A stretch of DNA of 64,000 nt from Sva-07 sp963707515 (lineage in GTDB: Bacteria; Actinomycetota; Acidimicrobiia; Acidimicrobiales; Ilumatobacteraceae): NCBI GenBank assembly GCA_963707515.1, contig CAVPQI010000002.1, forward strand, positions 1 to 64,000, given 5' to 3'. The notes under the pieces were generated by a model, which had not been told where the DNA came from, did not search any database, and worked only from the letters and a program-made list of their open reading frames with translations. How positions within the stretch are numbered: the stretch's first letter is position 1; each line of letters starts with the position of its first letter. The position numbers and the translations under genes were made by a program. Below, piece by piece: positions 14,867 to 24,501 of the stretch.

Positions 14867-16507
14867 ATGACGGGGAACACACGACGGCTTGCCGCTGTCG
14901 TCGCCGCTGCAGCGCTCGCGCTGTCCGTGGCGGCGTGCGGCAGCGACGACGACGGCGGCAGCAGCGGAGGCGAGTCGTCCGGCTCGATGCCCGACGGCGG
15001 ATCGACCGGCGACACCTCCGGCGGCGGCTCGGGCAGTGACAGCAACGGCAGCGATGCGGCCGGCGGTGGCGGCGGCGGCGAGTTCGTCATGGCAATCCAC
15101 GCCGACCCGTCGGGCGTCGACCCCCAGGTCGCCGTCGCCGGGTCGGACAACGTGGCCATCTTCCCGGCCTTCGACTCGCTGGTCAGCTACGACCCGGCGA
15201 CGCTCGAGCTGCAGCCCGGCCTCGCCGAGTCGTGGGCGTTCAACGACGACTTCACCGAGCTCACCTTGATCCTGCGCGAGGGCGTCACGTTCCACGACGG
15301 CACGGAGATGAACGCCGACAGCGTGATCTCCAGCATGGAGCGCTTCAAGGAGAAGGGGCAGTACCCGTACCTCGACGACGTCGTCGCCTTCGAAGCGGTC
15401 AGCCCGACCGAGGTCAAGCTGACGATGGAGGCACCGAACGCCTCGATGCCGTCGATCCTCGCCGCCCGCGCCGGCCAGGTCGTGTCGACGGCCGCCGCCG
15501 AGACGATGTCGGAGGAGGAGTTCAACCGGGCGCCGGTCGGTACCGGCCCGTTCGAGCTCGTCGAGTGGCGCTCCGGCGACCGACTCGTCTACGAGCGGTA
15601 CGACGGCTACTGGGACCCCGACTCGGTCCACCTCGACCGCATCGAGATGCGCGTCATCCCCGATCGCCAGGCGGCGGTCAACGCCCTGCTGAGCGGCGAG
15701 ATCGACTTCTCCGAAGGTCTCGACGGCAGCGACATCGATCGGCTCCAGTCGGCCGACGGCCTCGAGGTGATCACACCGGTCGGCCTCTGGTACTACCAGA
15801 TGTACCTCAACCACGCGCAAGCGCCGCTCGACGACGCCAAGGTTCGGGCCGCGATCTCCCACGCCATCGATCGCGACCTCCTCGTGGAAGGCGCCGTCAA
15901 CGGGCTCGGGGAGCCGGCCTGGTACCCGTTCCCCGACGTCCACTGGGCGTACGACGCGGAGATGGAAGGGATCTGGGAATACGACCCCGACCGGTCGCGC
16001 CAACTGCTCGAGGAGGCCGGCTACCCCGACGGCGTCACGGTCACGATGACCCATCAGCCGTCGCCGACCGAGACCCGGCGGGCCGAGATCGTGCAGTCGC
16101 AGCTCGCCGACGTCGGGATCACACTCGAACTGACCGCGATGGACCTCAACCAGGGCATCACCGAGTACTTCGAGAACCAGAACTTCAACTCGGCGCTGTT
16201 CGCCTACCCGGGCCAGATCGACCCGACGCAGATCTACTTCACCAAGCTCGACTCCGGTCAGTTCACCAACGTCGCCAAGCGCGAGTTCCCGGGCGTGCCC
16301 GAGCTGCTCGCCCAGGCGCTGGCCACGGACGACACCGAGGAGCTGAAGTCGATCTACGCCGCCATCAACGAGGTCTACGCGGCCGAGGTCCCCGAGATCC
16401 CGCTCTACTACCGCCAGAACCTGACGGCGATCTCCGACGACTTCACCGGCTACGTGCCCGACCTGATGGGTCAGGCACAGGTCCAGCACATCCGGCCGGC
16501 GGGCTGA
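14867..16507 (+). CDS. Peptide/opine-type ABC transporter substrate-binding lipoprotein (SBP_bac_5)
   Basis: 546 residues. Signal peptide with lipobox LSVAACGS (Cys24), then a Gly/Ser/Asp-rich tether to about residue 75. The mature domain reads VDPQVAVAGSDN, FNDDFTELTLILREGVTFHDG and NRAPVGTGPFELVEW, all typical of family 5 solute receptors (OppA/DppA, also glycosides or nickel). It would deliver its ligand to the permeases encoded just downstream (18-base gap). Co-transcription with acyl-CoA enzymes suggests an acyl or carboxylate ligand rather than a simple peptide; that is inference. Confidence 0.93.
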   Translation: MTGNTRRLAAVVAAAALALSVAACGSDDDGGSSGGESSGSMPDGGSTGDTSGGGSGSDSNGSDAAGGGGGGEFVMAIHADPSGVDPQVAVAGSDNVAIFPAFDSLVSYDPATLELQPGLAESWAFNDDFTELTLILREGVTFHDGTEMNADSVISSMERFKEKGQYPYLDDVVAFEAVSPTEVKLTMEAPNASMPSILAARAGQVVSTAAAETMSEEEFNRAPVGTGPFELVEWRSGDRLVYERYDGYWDPDSVHLDRIEMRVIPDRQAAVNALLSGEIDFSEGLDGSDIDRLQSADGLEVITPVGLWYYQMYLNHAQAPLDDAKVRAAISHAIDRDLLVEGAVNGLGEPAWYPFPDVHWAYDAEMEGIWEYDPDRSRQLLEEAGYPDGVTVTMTHQPSPTETRRAEIVQSQLADVGITLELTAMDLNQGITEYFENQNFNSALFAYPGQIDPTQIYFTKLDSGQFTNVAKREFPGVPELLAQALATDDTEELKSIYAAINEVYAAEVPEIPLYYRQNLTAISDDFTGYVPDLMGQAQVQHIRPAG

Positions 16508-16525
16508 CCGGGGAGATGTAGCCGG

Positions 16526-17467
16526 ATGTTCCTTCCGATCCTGCGCCGGCTCGGCGTCTTCGCGATCACCATGCTGCTCGCGTCGGCCGTCGTGTTCTTC
16601 TTGATGCAGATGGTTCCGGGTGACCCCGCGACGGCCATCGCCGGGCTCGACGCGTCGGAGGAACGTCTGGCCGAGATCCGCTCGGAGCTCGGCCTCGACC
16701 GCCCGGTCGTCGTCCAGTACGGGGTGTGGCTCGGCGACGCCGTCACCGGCGACCTCGGCACGTCACTGTGGACGCGCCAACCGGTCTCCGAGGTCATCGT
16801 CGAGCGACTCCCCGCCACCTTGCAGGTGGTCGCGCTCTCGGTGCTCATCGCCGTGCTGATCGGCGTGCCGGCCGGGCTCCTCGCGGCGATGTGGCCGAAC
16901 GGCGCCCGTGACCGAGCGGTCACGGGCGTCTCGACCCTCGGCGTGGCGATCCCCAACTTCTGGCTGGGGATGATGCTCATCTACCTGTTCGGGCTGACGC
17001 TCGGCTGGTTCCCGGTGAGCGGCTTCCGCGGGATCTCCTCCGGCGTGGGGGAGTTCTTGCACCACGCCATCTTGCCGGCGTTCGCCATGGCGACCGTCGG
17101 CGCCGCCGAGATCACCCGCCAGCTGCGCGCCGCGCTGCTGGACGTGATGGCCAGTGACTACGTCCGCACCGCCCGGGCGCGAGGCCTCTCACGCAGGCAG
17201 ATCCTCGTCAAGCATGCGTTGCGCAACACCGGCGTGACGCTGCTGACGATCGTCGGGCTGCTGGCCAACCGCCTGGTCGGTGCGACCGTCGTCGTCGAAG
17301 CCGTGTTCGCCATCCCCGGCGCCGGCTCGATGGTCGTCGAAGCGGTCCGCCAACGCGACTACCCGCTGATCCAGGGCATGGTCCTGGTGCTGGCGGTGAT
17401 CGTGCTCGTCAACAACACGCTCGTCGATCTGCTGTACCGGCGGATCGACCCGCGCATCAAGGGGTGA
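16526..17467 (+). CDS. ABC transporter permease, DppB/OppB type
   Basis: 313 residues, six transmembrane helices. N-terminal FLPILRRLGVFAITMLLASA, the extracytoplasmic DPATAIAGLDASEE loop, and the EAA coupling motif DYVRTARARGLSRRQILVKHALRN typical of DppB. Forms the membrane channel with the DppC-type partner encoded 4 bases downstream. Part of the complete importer at 14867-20511. Confidence 0.95.
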   Translation: MFLPILRRLGVFAITMLLASAVVFFLMQMVPGDPATAIAGLDASEERLAEIRSELGLDRPVVVQYGVWLGDAVTGDLGTSLWTRQPVSEVIVERLPATLQVVALSVLIAVLIGVPAGLLAAMWPNGARDRAVTGVSTLGVAIPNFWLGMMLIYLFGLTLGWFPVSGFRGISSGVGEFLHHAILPAFAMATVGAAEITRQLRAALLDVMASDYVRTARARGLSRRQILVKHALRNTGVTLLTIVGLLANRLVGATVVVEAVFAIPGAGSMVVEAVRQRDYPLIQGMVLVLAVIVLVNNTLVDLLYRRIDPRIKG

Positions 17468-17471
17468 TCAC

Positions 17472-18404
17472 ATGACCATCGACATCCCCGCCCCGCTCGA
17501 GCCGACCCACGCGGATCCGGAGCTCGACGCGGCGCTCGTCCTCGACGACGACGACGTCGTCGAGCAGCCGTCGCTCGGCGCCCGGTTCCGCCGTTTCGCC
17601 CGGCGAGAACCGGTCGCCACGATCGCCCTCGGTTTCATCGTCGTGCTCGTGATCGCCTCGATCCTGGCGCCGCTGTGGGTGCCCCACGACCCGATCGAGC
17701 AGTCGATCGCCGATCGCCTGCAGCGCCCGTCGGGCGACCACTGGTTGGGCACCGACGACGTCGGCCGCGACCAGTTCGCCCGCCTCATCTACGGCGCCCG
17801 CTACTCGCTCCTCGGTTCGGCGTTGGCCGTTGCGGTGGCGCTGATCATCGGCATCCCGCTCGGGGTGATGAGCGGCTACGTCGGCGGCTGGACCGACACG
17901 GCGTTGAACCGCATCACCGACACGATCCTCGCCTTCCCCGGCATCGTGCTGGCGATCGGCGTCGTCGGGGTGTTCGGTCCGAGCCTCGTCAACTCGATGA
18001 CGGCGATCGGCATCCTCTTCGCCCCGAGCATCGCCCGCATCGCCCGCGGCCAGGTGATGTACCTGCGCGACGAGCCGTTCACCCAGGCGGCCGTCACGTT
18101 CGGCATCCCACGGCGGACGATCCTGCGCCGCCACGTGGTCCCCAACGCCATGCCACCCGTCGTCGTCGCCGCGGCGTTGCTGCTGGCCACCGGGCTGATC
18201 GCCGAGGCCAGCCTCAGCTTCCTCGGACTCGGCGTGCAACCTCCGACACCGAGCTGGGGCTCGATGCTCGGACGCGGCTACGCCTACATCGCCACCGCTC
18301 CGCTGCAGCTGCTCCCGCCCGGGCTGATGATCCTCGTCTGCGCCCTGGCGTTCAACCTCGTCGGCGACGGCCTGCGCCGCCAGCTCGACCCGAGGCAGCG
18401 ATGA
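17472..18404 (+). CDS. ABC transporter permease, DppC/OppC type
   Basis: 310 residues. A cytoplasmic N-terminal tail, then WLGTDDVGRDQFARLIYGARYSL (the signature of DppC-type permeases), helices with LAFPGIVLAIGVVG, and the EAA region FTQAAVTFGIPRRTILRRHVVPN. Ends ATGA, overlapping the first ATPase gene. Acts as a heterodimer with the upstream permease. Confidence 0.95.
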   Translation: MTIDIPAPLEPTHADPELDAALVLDDDDVVEQPSLGARFRRFARREPVATIALGFIVVLVIASILAPLWVPHDPIEQSIADRLQRPSGDHWLGTDDVGRDQFARLIYGARYSLLGSALAVAVALIIGIPLGVMSGYVGGWTDTALNRITDTILAFPGIVLAIGVVGVFGPSLVNSMTAIGILFAPSIARIARGQVMYLRDEPFTQAAVTFGIPRRTILRRHVVPNAMPPVVVAAALLLATGLIAEASLSFLGLGVQPPTPSWGSMLGRGYAYIATAPLQLLPPGLMILVCALAFNLVGDGLRRQLDPRQR

Positions 18405-19441
18405 GCGCCGCCGAACTGACCCGCGCCGTTCGACACGACGCCACCGGCGACGGTGCGGTACCGCTGCTCGAGATCGACCGTCTGAGCGTCACGTTCGCGA
18501 CCGCCCAGGGCGACGTCCACGCCGTGCGCGACGCCACGTTCTCGATCGATCGCGGCAAGGTCGTCGGCCTCGTCGGCGAGTCCGGGTCGGGCAAGTCCGT
18601 CACCGGACTGACGATCATGGGCCTCAACGACCCGCGCCACACCCGCTACGGCGGATCGATCCGCCTCGACGGCGAGGAGCTCCTCGATCTCGGGGAGAAG
18701 CAGTGGGAGCGCATCCGCGGCGCCTCCGTGGCGATGGTCTTCCAGGAGCCGATGACGGCGCTCGATCCGCTGATGAAGATCGGTACGCAGGTCAGCGAGA
18801 CGCTGCGCCGCCACACCAAGGTGTCGCGCAAGGAGGCCCGGGCGCGAGCGATCGAGGTGCTCGACCAGGTCGGCATTCCCTCGCCCGCCAAGCGCGCCGA
18901 GAGCTATCCCCACGAGCTGTCCGGCGGCCTCCGTCAGCGGGCGATGATCGCCTCGGCGATCGTCTGCCGGCCGCAGCTGTTGATCGCCGACGAGCCGACG
19001 ACGGCGCTCGACGTGACGATCCAGGCCCAGGTGCTCGAGCTGATCGCCGACCTCGCCCGCGAGGAGTCGATGGCGGTTCTGCTCGTCACCCACGATCTCG
19101 GCGTCGTCGCCGAGGTCTGCGACGACATGGTGACGATGTACGCCGGTGAGGTCGTCGAGCGCGGTGCCGTGGCGGCGTCGCTCGCCGAGCCAGCGCACCC
19201 CTACACCGAGCGGCTGCTCGAAGCGCGGCCGCGCCTCGACGGGTGGAAGGAAGTGCTGCCGCCGATCCCCGGCACGATCCCGTCGGCGTCGAGCGAACCC
19301 GACGGTTGCCTCTTCGCGCCGCGCTGCGCGTACGTGCTGCCGGAGTGTACGACCCGACCGATCGAGATCACCGAGCTCGGTGACCGCGCCGCGCGGTGCG
19401 TGCTCGCCGAACAGCGCGTCGACCTGGAGGTCGCCCGATGA
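18401..19441 (+). CDS. ABC transporter ATP-binding protein, DppD/OppD type
   Basis: 346 residues. Walker A GESGSGKS, signature LSGGLRQR, Walker B LLIADEPTTALD and switch VTHDLG are all intact. The oligopeptide C-terminal extension has PDGCLFAPRCAYVLPEC plus a later Cys, the spacing of the C-terminal Fe-S/Cys motif of OppD/DppD proteins. Overlaps both neighbours by 4 bases, so it is translationally coupled. Confidence 0.95.
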   Translation: MSAAELTRAVRHDATGDGAVPLLEIDRLSVTFATAQGDVHAVRDATFSIDRGKVVGLVGESGSGKSVTGLTIMGLNDPRHTRYGGSIRLDGEELLDLGEKQWERIRGASVAMVFQEPMTALDPLMKIGTQVSETLRRHTKVSRKEARARAIEVLDQVGIPSPAKRAESYPHELSGGLRQRAMIASAIVCRPQLLIADEPTTALDVTIQAQVLELIADLAREESMAVLLVTHDLGVVAEVCDDMVTMYAGEVVERGAVAASLAEPAHPYTERLLEARPRLDGWKEVLPPIPGTIPSASSEPDGCLFAPRCAYVLPECTTRPIEITELGDRAARCVLAEQRVDLEVAR

Positions 19442-20511
19442 CGAGCACCGCCGATCCGAACGACACCGTGACCGCACCGAGCCGCGTCGGCGGTGTCACC
19501 GCGTCGCCGTCGACGCTGCTCGAGTGTCGCGACATCTGCGTCGACTACAAGCTGACCGACGGTCGGACGTTGCGCGCCGTCAGCGGCATCAGCTTCGACG
19601 TCGAACGTGGCACGACGCTGGCGGTGATCGGCGAGTCGGGTTCCGGCAAGTCGACCGTCGGCAAGGCGGTGCTGCGGCTCCTCCCGCTCGCCGAGGGCGA
19701 GATCCGCTTCGACGGCGTCGCCCTCGACGCGCTGCGCGGCAAGCAGTTGGCCTCGTTCCGGCGGCGCATCCAGGTGATCTTCCAGGACCCTCACAGCGCC
19801 CTCGATCCGCGCATGTCGGCGTGGCAGAGCATCCTCGAGCCGCTGCGCGCCCAGGGGATCAAGGGATCGGAGGCTGAGGACCTGGCGGCGTCGTTCGTCA
19901 AGCGTGTCGGTCTCAACCGTCGCATGGTCGCCCGCTACCCGCACCAGCTGTCGGGCGGCCAGAAGCAGCGCATCAACATCGCCCGCGCCCTCGTCTCCAG
20001 CCCCTCGCTGATCGTCTGTGACGAGCCGGTGTCGGCGCTCGACGTGTCGCTGCAGGCCGAGATCGTCAACCTCCTGCGCGACCTGCAGGACGAGTTCGGC
20101 CTCGCCTACTTGTTCATCACCCACGACATCACGCTGCTGCCACACCTCGCCGACGAGGTCGCCGTGCAGTACCTCGGCGTGCTCGCCGAGCGGGGTCCCG
20201 CCCGCGGCGTGCTCACCCGCCCGCTGCACCCGTACACGCGCGGTCTCCTCGACTCGGTGCCCTCGCTGTCGCGGCGCCGGTCGGCCGAGCACAGCGACCG
20301 CATCCGCGGTGAGATCCCCGATCCGATGCACCCGCCATCGGGATGCCGCTTCCGTACCCGCTGTCCGTTCGCCCGCGAACGCTGCGTCGAGGAGGTCCCG
20401 GAGTGGCGCGAGGTGCGCCCGGGCCGCTTCGTGGCGTGCCACTACAGCGAGGAGCTCGAAGCCGAGCTCGCCGACGACGCCGAGAGCACCGTGCGAGGAT
20501 GCAGTGCATGA
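19438..20511 (+). CDS. ABC transporter ATP-binding protein, DppF/OppF type
   Basis: 357 residues. Walker A GESGSGKS, QVIFQDPHSALDPRM (Q-loop), signature LSGGQKQR, Walker B LIVCDEPVSALD. The C-terminal domain has SGCRFRTRCPFARERC, the oligopeptide-transporter extension. Completes a five-gene importer (receptor, two permeases, two ATPases). Its stop overlaps the ATG of the TetR gene by ATGA, tying the regulator into the same transcript. Confidence 0.95.
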   Translation: MTSTADPNDTVTAPSRVGGVTASPSTLLECRDICVDYKLTDGRTLRAVSGISFDVERGTTLAVIGESGSGKSTVGKAVLRLLPLAEGEIRFDGVALDALRGKQLASFRRRIQVIFQDPHSALDPRMSAWQSILEPLRAQGIKGSEAEDLAASFVKRVGLNRRMVARYPHQLSGGQKQRINIARALVSSPSLIVCDEPVSALDVSLQAEIVNLLRDLQDEFGLAYLFITHDITLLPHLADEVAVQYLGVLAERGPARGVLTRPLHPYTRGLLDSVPSLSRRRSAEHSDRIRGEIPDPMHPPSGCRFRTRCPFARERCVEEVPEWREVRPGRFVACHYSEELEAELADDAESTVRGCSA

Positions 20512-21344
20512 CCAAGCAGGGCGCAGCGGGCAAGTCTCCGGCAAACAAGGCTGCGGCGAACAAGGCTGCGGCGAACAAGGCTGCGGCGAACAAGGCTGCG
20601 GCGAAGAAGGCTGCGGCAAAGAAGTCTGCGGCGAACAGGGCTGCGGCGAAGAAGTCGCCGGCCAAGGCCGCGCCGAAGAAGTCGCCGGTCAAGAAGTCTG
20701 TGACGAAGACGCCGGCCACGGGCGCCCGCCGCACCGGACGGCCGGTCGCCGCCGACAGCACGGCAACGCGGCAGGCGATCGTCGACGCAGCGACGACGGC
20801 GTTCGGCACCCACGGCTACGAGGGGACCTCGATCCAGATCATCGCCGAGCAGGCGGGGCTCACGGCGGCGACGCTGTACCACTACTTCCCGGGCAAGGCG
20901 GCGATCTTCCAGACCGTCGGCGACGAGGTGACCAAGGAGTTCCGCCGGCGCACCGACGCTGCCACCGAGGGCATCGAGTCGGCGCGGCTGAGCGTCGCCG
21001 CCGTGCTTCGGGCGCTCGGCGACTGGGTGATCGAGCAGCCGGAGATCGCCTCGTTCATCGCCACCTACGCCGCCGAGGTGGCACGCAACCAGGAGGTTCG
21101 CCGGCTCAGCCCGCGGGCGCGCTGGACCGAGCCGATGCGCTACTACTCGGCGTTCGCCCAGCGCGGGCTGGAGCGCGGCGAGATCGCCCCGGACCTCGAA
21201 CCCGACGAGTTCGCCGGACTCGTCCAGGGCCTGATCTACGGCATGTCGGCGCTCGTCGCCGTCGGCCGTGCGTTCGGGCCACCCGACCGGCTGATCGAGG
21301 CGTTCGTACGCACGATCGAAGGAACCGTGTTCATCGATCCGTAG
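20508..21344 (+). CDS. TetR-family regulator with a histone H1-like Lys/Ala N-terminal tail
   Basis: 278 residues. Residues about 3-75 are a low-complexity tail made mostly of NKAAA/KKAAA units and KKSPAK motifs, resembling the C-terminal tail of histone H1 or mycobacterial HupB. A normal TetR follows: RQAIVDAATTAFGTHGYEGTS, then GLTAATLYHYFPGKAAIFQ (HTH), and a TetR_C-type ligand domain. Lies inside the acyl-CoA/ABC operon, so it probably senses an acyl-CoA intermediate and represses at 11219-11240. An ATG nine bases upstream is an alternative start. The tail should raise non-specific DNA affinity; that is inference. Confidence 0.9.
   Translation: MTKQGAAGKSPANKAAANKAAANKAAANKAAAKKAAAKKSAANRAAAKKSPAKAAPKKSPVKKSVTKTPATGARRTGRPVAADSTATRQAIVDAATTAFGTHGYEGTSIQIIAEQAGLTAATLYHYFPGKAAIFQTVGDEVTKEFRRRTDAATEGIESARLSVAAVLRALGDWVIEQPEIASFIATYAAEVARNQEVRRLSPRARWTEPMRYYSAFAQRGLERGEIAPDLEPDEFAGLVQGLIYGMSALVAVGRAFGPPDRLIEAFVRTIEGTVFIDP
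20544..20663 (+). repeat. 15-bp tandem repeat coding the Lys/Ala tail
   Basis: Eight 15-bp units; the first four are identical (AACAAGGCTGCGGCG) and the later ones drift to AAG/TCT variants. Each encodes five residues of the NKAAA or KKAAA type. Such an array can expand or contract by slippage without breaking the frame. Confidence 0.9.
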
Positions 21345-21374
21345 CCGCTTCGCCGGCACGGGAAAGGACCGCCG

Positions 21375-22922
21375 ATGTTGTTCAGTGACGTCGTCCACGC
21401 AGGTGCCGAGAAGTACGGGAACCGCATCGCCTATCGCGCCGCCGACGGAACCAGCGCGACCTACCTCGAGTTGCGCGACGACGTCTTGCGCCTCGCCAAC
21501 GCGATGCTCGATGTGGCGACGCCCGGCGACCGGGTGGCGATCCTGTCGCAGAACACGCCCGAGTTCGTGCACGCCTACGTCGGCGTGCCCGCGGCCGGCA
21601 TGGCACTGACGTTCCTCAACTACCGGCTGGCACCGCGCGAGCTGGCGCGGATCATCGACGACGCGGGCGCGACGGTCGTGCTCGTCGAGGCGCAGTACGC
21701 GGCGACGATCGAGTCGATCCGGCCGTCGCTGACGACGGTCAAGACCGTCGTTGCCTTCGGACAGCTCGACGAGGCGCCGGCAGGGTCGTACGACGTGACC
21801 CTCGAGGAACTGACCGCCGGTGCCTCGACCGAGCTCCCCGACGTCGCCGTCGCCGAGGACGACCTGGCCTGGCTGATCTACACCAGCGGCACGACGGGCA
21901 TGCCGAAGGGCGCCATGCTGTCGCAGCGCAATGTGCTCACCGGCGTCACGGCGTGGATGGTGCAGTCCGACAACCGTCTCGGCCGCGACGTCGTGCTGAT
22001 GACGTTCCCGCTGTGCCACGTCGCCGGCATCGGCGTGCTCACCAGCATGCTCCTCGGCACCACGCTGATCATCCGCCGCTCGTTCGAACCGCTCGACGCG
22101 ATGGAGGCGATCGACGAGCACCGCATCACCAGCACGTCGATGGCACCGACGATGCTCGCCATGCTGCTCGACCACCCACGCATCGACGAATTCGACCTCG
22201 GCACGCTGCGGACGATCTCCTACGGCGGCTCGTCGATCACCGCCGATCTGCTCCGGCGGGCGATGGAGCGCTTCCCCGATGCCTCGTTCGTCCAGGGCTA
22301 CGGGATGACCGAGCTCGCCGGCAACGCCCTCTACATGGACCCGACGACACACCTCGAAGCGCTCGGACGACCCGAGCTGCTCGTCGCCGCCGGCCGCAGC
22401 ATGGCGCTCAGCCGCCTGCGCCTGGTCGACGACGAGATGGCCGACGTGCCCGTCGGTGACGTCGGCGAGATCGTCGTCCGCGGCGACCAAGTGATGCTCG
22501 GCTACTGGAACCGCCCGGAAGCGAACGAGGAGGTCTTCTTCGGAGGCTGGATGCACACCGGCGATCTCGGCCGGGCGACCACCGACGGCTACATCGCCAT
22601 CGTCGACCGCAAGAAGGACATGATCGTGTCGGGCGGCGAGAACGTGTACAGCCGCGAAGTCGAAGAGGTGATCGCCGCCATCCCGGCGGTCCGCGAGGTC
22701 GCCATCGTCGGCATCCCCGACGACCGGTGGGGTGAGGCGGTGACCGCCGTCGTCTGCCTGCACGGCGGCCAGACGCTGACCGCGGCGGCGGTGGTCGACG
22801 CCTGCCGACAGGAGCTGGCGAGCTACAAGAAGCCGCGCCACGTCGTGTTCCGCGACGAGCTGCCGAAGAACGCCGCCGGCAAGGTGCTCAAGCGCGACCT
22901 GCGTGACGAGATCGCGGGCTGA
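21375..22922 (+). CDS. Long-chain-type acyl-CoA synthetase (AMP-binding), first of three
   Basis: 515 residues. ANL-superfamily motifs: WLIYTSGTTGMPKGAMLS (P-loop), GYGMTELAGN (A5), HTGDLGRATTDGY with IVDRKKDMIVSGGENVYS (A7-A8 hinge), and the catalytic Lys near the end in PKNAAGKVLKRDLRD. Activates a carboxylic acid to its CoA thioester via an acyl-adenylate. Located 30 bases after the TetR gene. A pathway feeding the dehydrogenase/kinase genes would need such a ligase (LvaE role). Confidence 0.93.
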   Translation: MLFSDVVHAGAEKYGNRIAYRAADGTSATYLELRDDVLRLANAMLDVATPGDRVAILSQNTPEFVHAYVGVPAAGMALTFLNYRLAPRELARIIDDAGATVVLVEAQYAATIESIRPSLTTVKTVVAFGQLDEAPAGSYDVTLEELTAGASTELPDVAVAEDDLAWLIYTSGTTGMPKGAMLSQRNVLTGVTAWMVQSDNRLGRDVVLMTFPLCHVAGIGVLTSMLLGTTLIIRRSFEPLDAMEAIDEHRITSTSMAPTMLAMLLDHPRIDEFDLGTLRTISYGGSSITADLLRRAMERFPDASFVQGYGMTELAGNALYMDPTTHLEALGRPELLVAAGRSMALSRLRLVDDEMADVPVGDVGEIVVRGDQVMLGYWNRPEANEEVFFGGWMHTGDLGRATTDGYIAIVDRKKDMIVSGGENVYSREVEEVIAAIPAVREVAIVGIPDDRWGEAVTAVVCLHGGQTLTAAAVVDACRQELASYKKPRHVVFRDELPKNAAGKVLKRDLRDEIAG

Positions 22923-22924
22923 CG

Positions 22925-24501
22925 ATGCTCCTCCACGACGTCACGACCAACGGTGCCCACAAGTACGGCGAGGTGACCGCCGTCCGCTGGACCGAGGGCG
23001 AGCTCACGTACACCGAGCTCGACGACCACGTCCGCCGGCTGGCCGGTGCCCTCGGTGCCGTCGCCGAGCGGGGCGATCGAGTGGCGATCCTCGCCGAGAA
23101 CCTGCCGAGCTTCGTCACCGCCTACTACGGCGTCCCCGCCGCCGGGATGGCGCTGACGTTCCTCAACTACCGACTGCACCCACGCGAGTGGCTGTGGATC
23201 CTCGACGACTCCGCCGCCAGCGTCCTCCTCGTGCAGCACAAGTTCCACGACGTGTTGGCCCCGCTGCTCGCCGAGGCGGCAACGATCCGCACCGTCGTCG
23301 TCATCGACGACGAGTCGGGTGCCGGCGATCCCGACGGCGACGCCGACGACGGGTTCGTGGCCTACGACGAGTTCCTGGCCACCGCCACACCGGGCGTCGA
23401 CCCCGGGCTCACCGACGACGAGGTGGCGTGGATCATCTACACCAGCGGCACCACCGGCTTCCCCAAGGGGGCGATGCTCAGCCACCGCAACATCCTCGCT
23501 GCGGTCACGTCGCTGATGGTCGAAGCCGAGCCGCGACGCAACGAACAGAGTCTCGTCGCCTTCCCGCTGTGCCACGTCGCCGGGTACACCGTGCCCGCCA
23601 CCCACCTCCGCGGCGGCACGTCGATCCTCGCCCCGGCGTTCGAGCCGCGGAACTGGATGGAGCTCGTCGACCGCTTCCAGGTCACCGGCACCGCCCTGGC
23701 ACCGACGATGATCGACATGATCCTCCGCCACCCGGATCTCGACGACTTCCGCCTCGACTCGCTGGAGACGATCGGCTACGGCGCCGCCGCGATGCCCGTC
23801 GAGCTGTTGCGCAAGGCGATCGAACGGTTCGGGCCGATCGTCCAGTCCGGCTTCGGGATGACCGAGCTGTCGGGCAACGTGCTGATCTTCCGCAAGGAGC
23901 ACCACCTGCGCGCCGTGAGCGGCGACGAACACCTCCTGGCATCGTGCGGCGTGCCGATGTCGCTGGCCGACGTGATGGTCGTCGACGACGCCTTCGTCGA
24001 GTGCCCGCCGGGTGCCGTCGGTGAGATCGTCGTGCGCGCCGACCAGGTGCTCACCGGCTACTTCCACAACCCCGAGGCGACCGCCTCGTCGTTCCACGAC
24101 GGATGGTTCCGCACTGGCGACCTCGCCCGCCGCGACGAGGAGGGGTTCTTCTACATCGTCGACCGCAAGAAGGACATGATCATCTCGGGGGTGAGAACGT
24201 CTACAGCCGCGAGGTGGAAGAGATGCTGTACCAGCACCCCGACATCGCCGAGGCGGCGGTCATCGGCCTGCCCGACGAGCAGTGGGGGGAGGTCGTGTCG
24301 GCGGTGATCGCCGTGCGCGCGGGCGCCGAGCTGTCCGCCGACGACGTCGACGCCTTCGCCCGTCGCCACATCGGTGGGTACAAGCGGCCGCGGCGGTTCT
24401 TCTTCGTCGACGCCCTGCCACGCAACGCCAGCGGCAAGGCGCTCAAGCGCGAGCTGCGCGACCGGTTCGCCGACAGCGAGCCGTCGGCGGGGACGGAGTG
24501 A
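22925..24501 (+). CDS. Acyl-CoA synthetase (AMP-binding), second of three (one frameshift)
   Basis: A close paralogue of the upstream ligase (opening MLLHDVTTNGAHKYGEVTAV), starting 2 bases after it. IIYTSGTTGFPKGAMLS, SGFGMTELSGN and IVDRKKDMI are intact. At about 24188 one G or C is missing in the hinge codons: the sequence reads atctcgggggtgag where the family needs a SGGENVYS stretch. After it the protein resumes in another frame as ENVYSREVEEMLYQ and ends NASGKALKRELRD with the catalytic Lys. The single loss in a G-run makes a sequencing error likely. Repaired length is about 525 residues. Confidence 0.88.

Noticed and set aside
20442..22841. 799-codon leftward open frame over the TetR and first acyl-CoA ligase
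   Set aside because: Low-complexity shadow with no motifs; the rightward genes are complete and recognisable.
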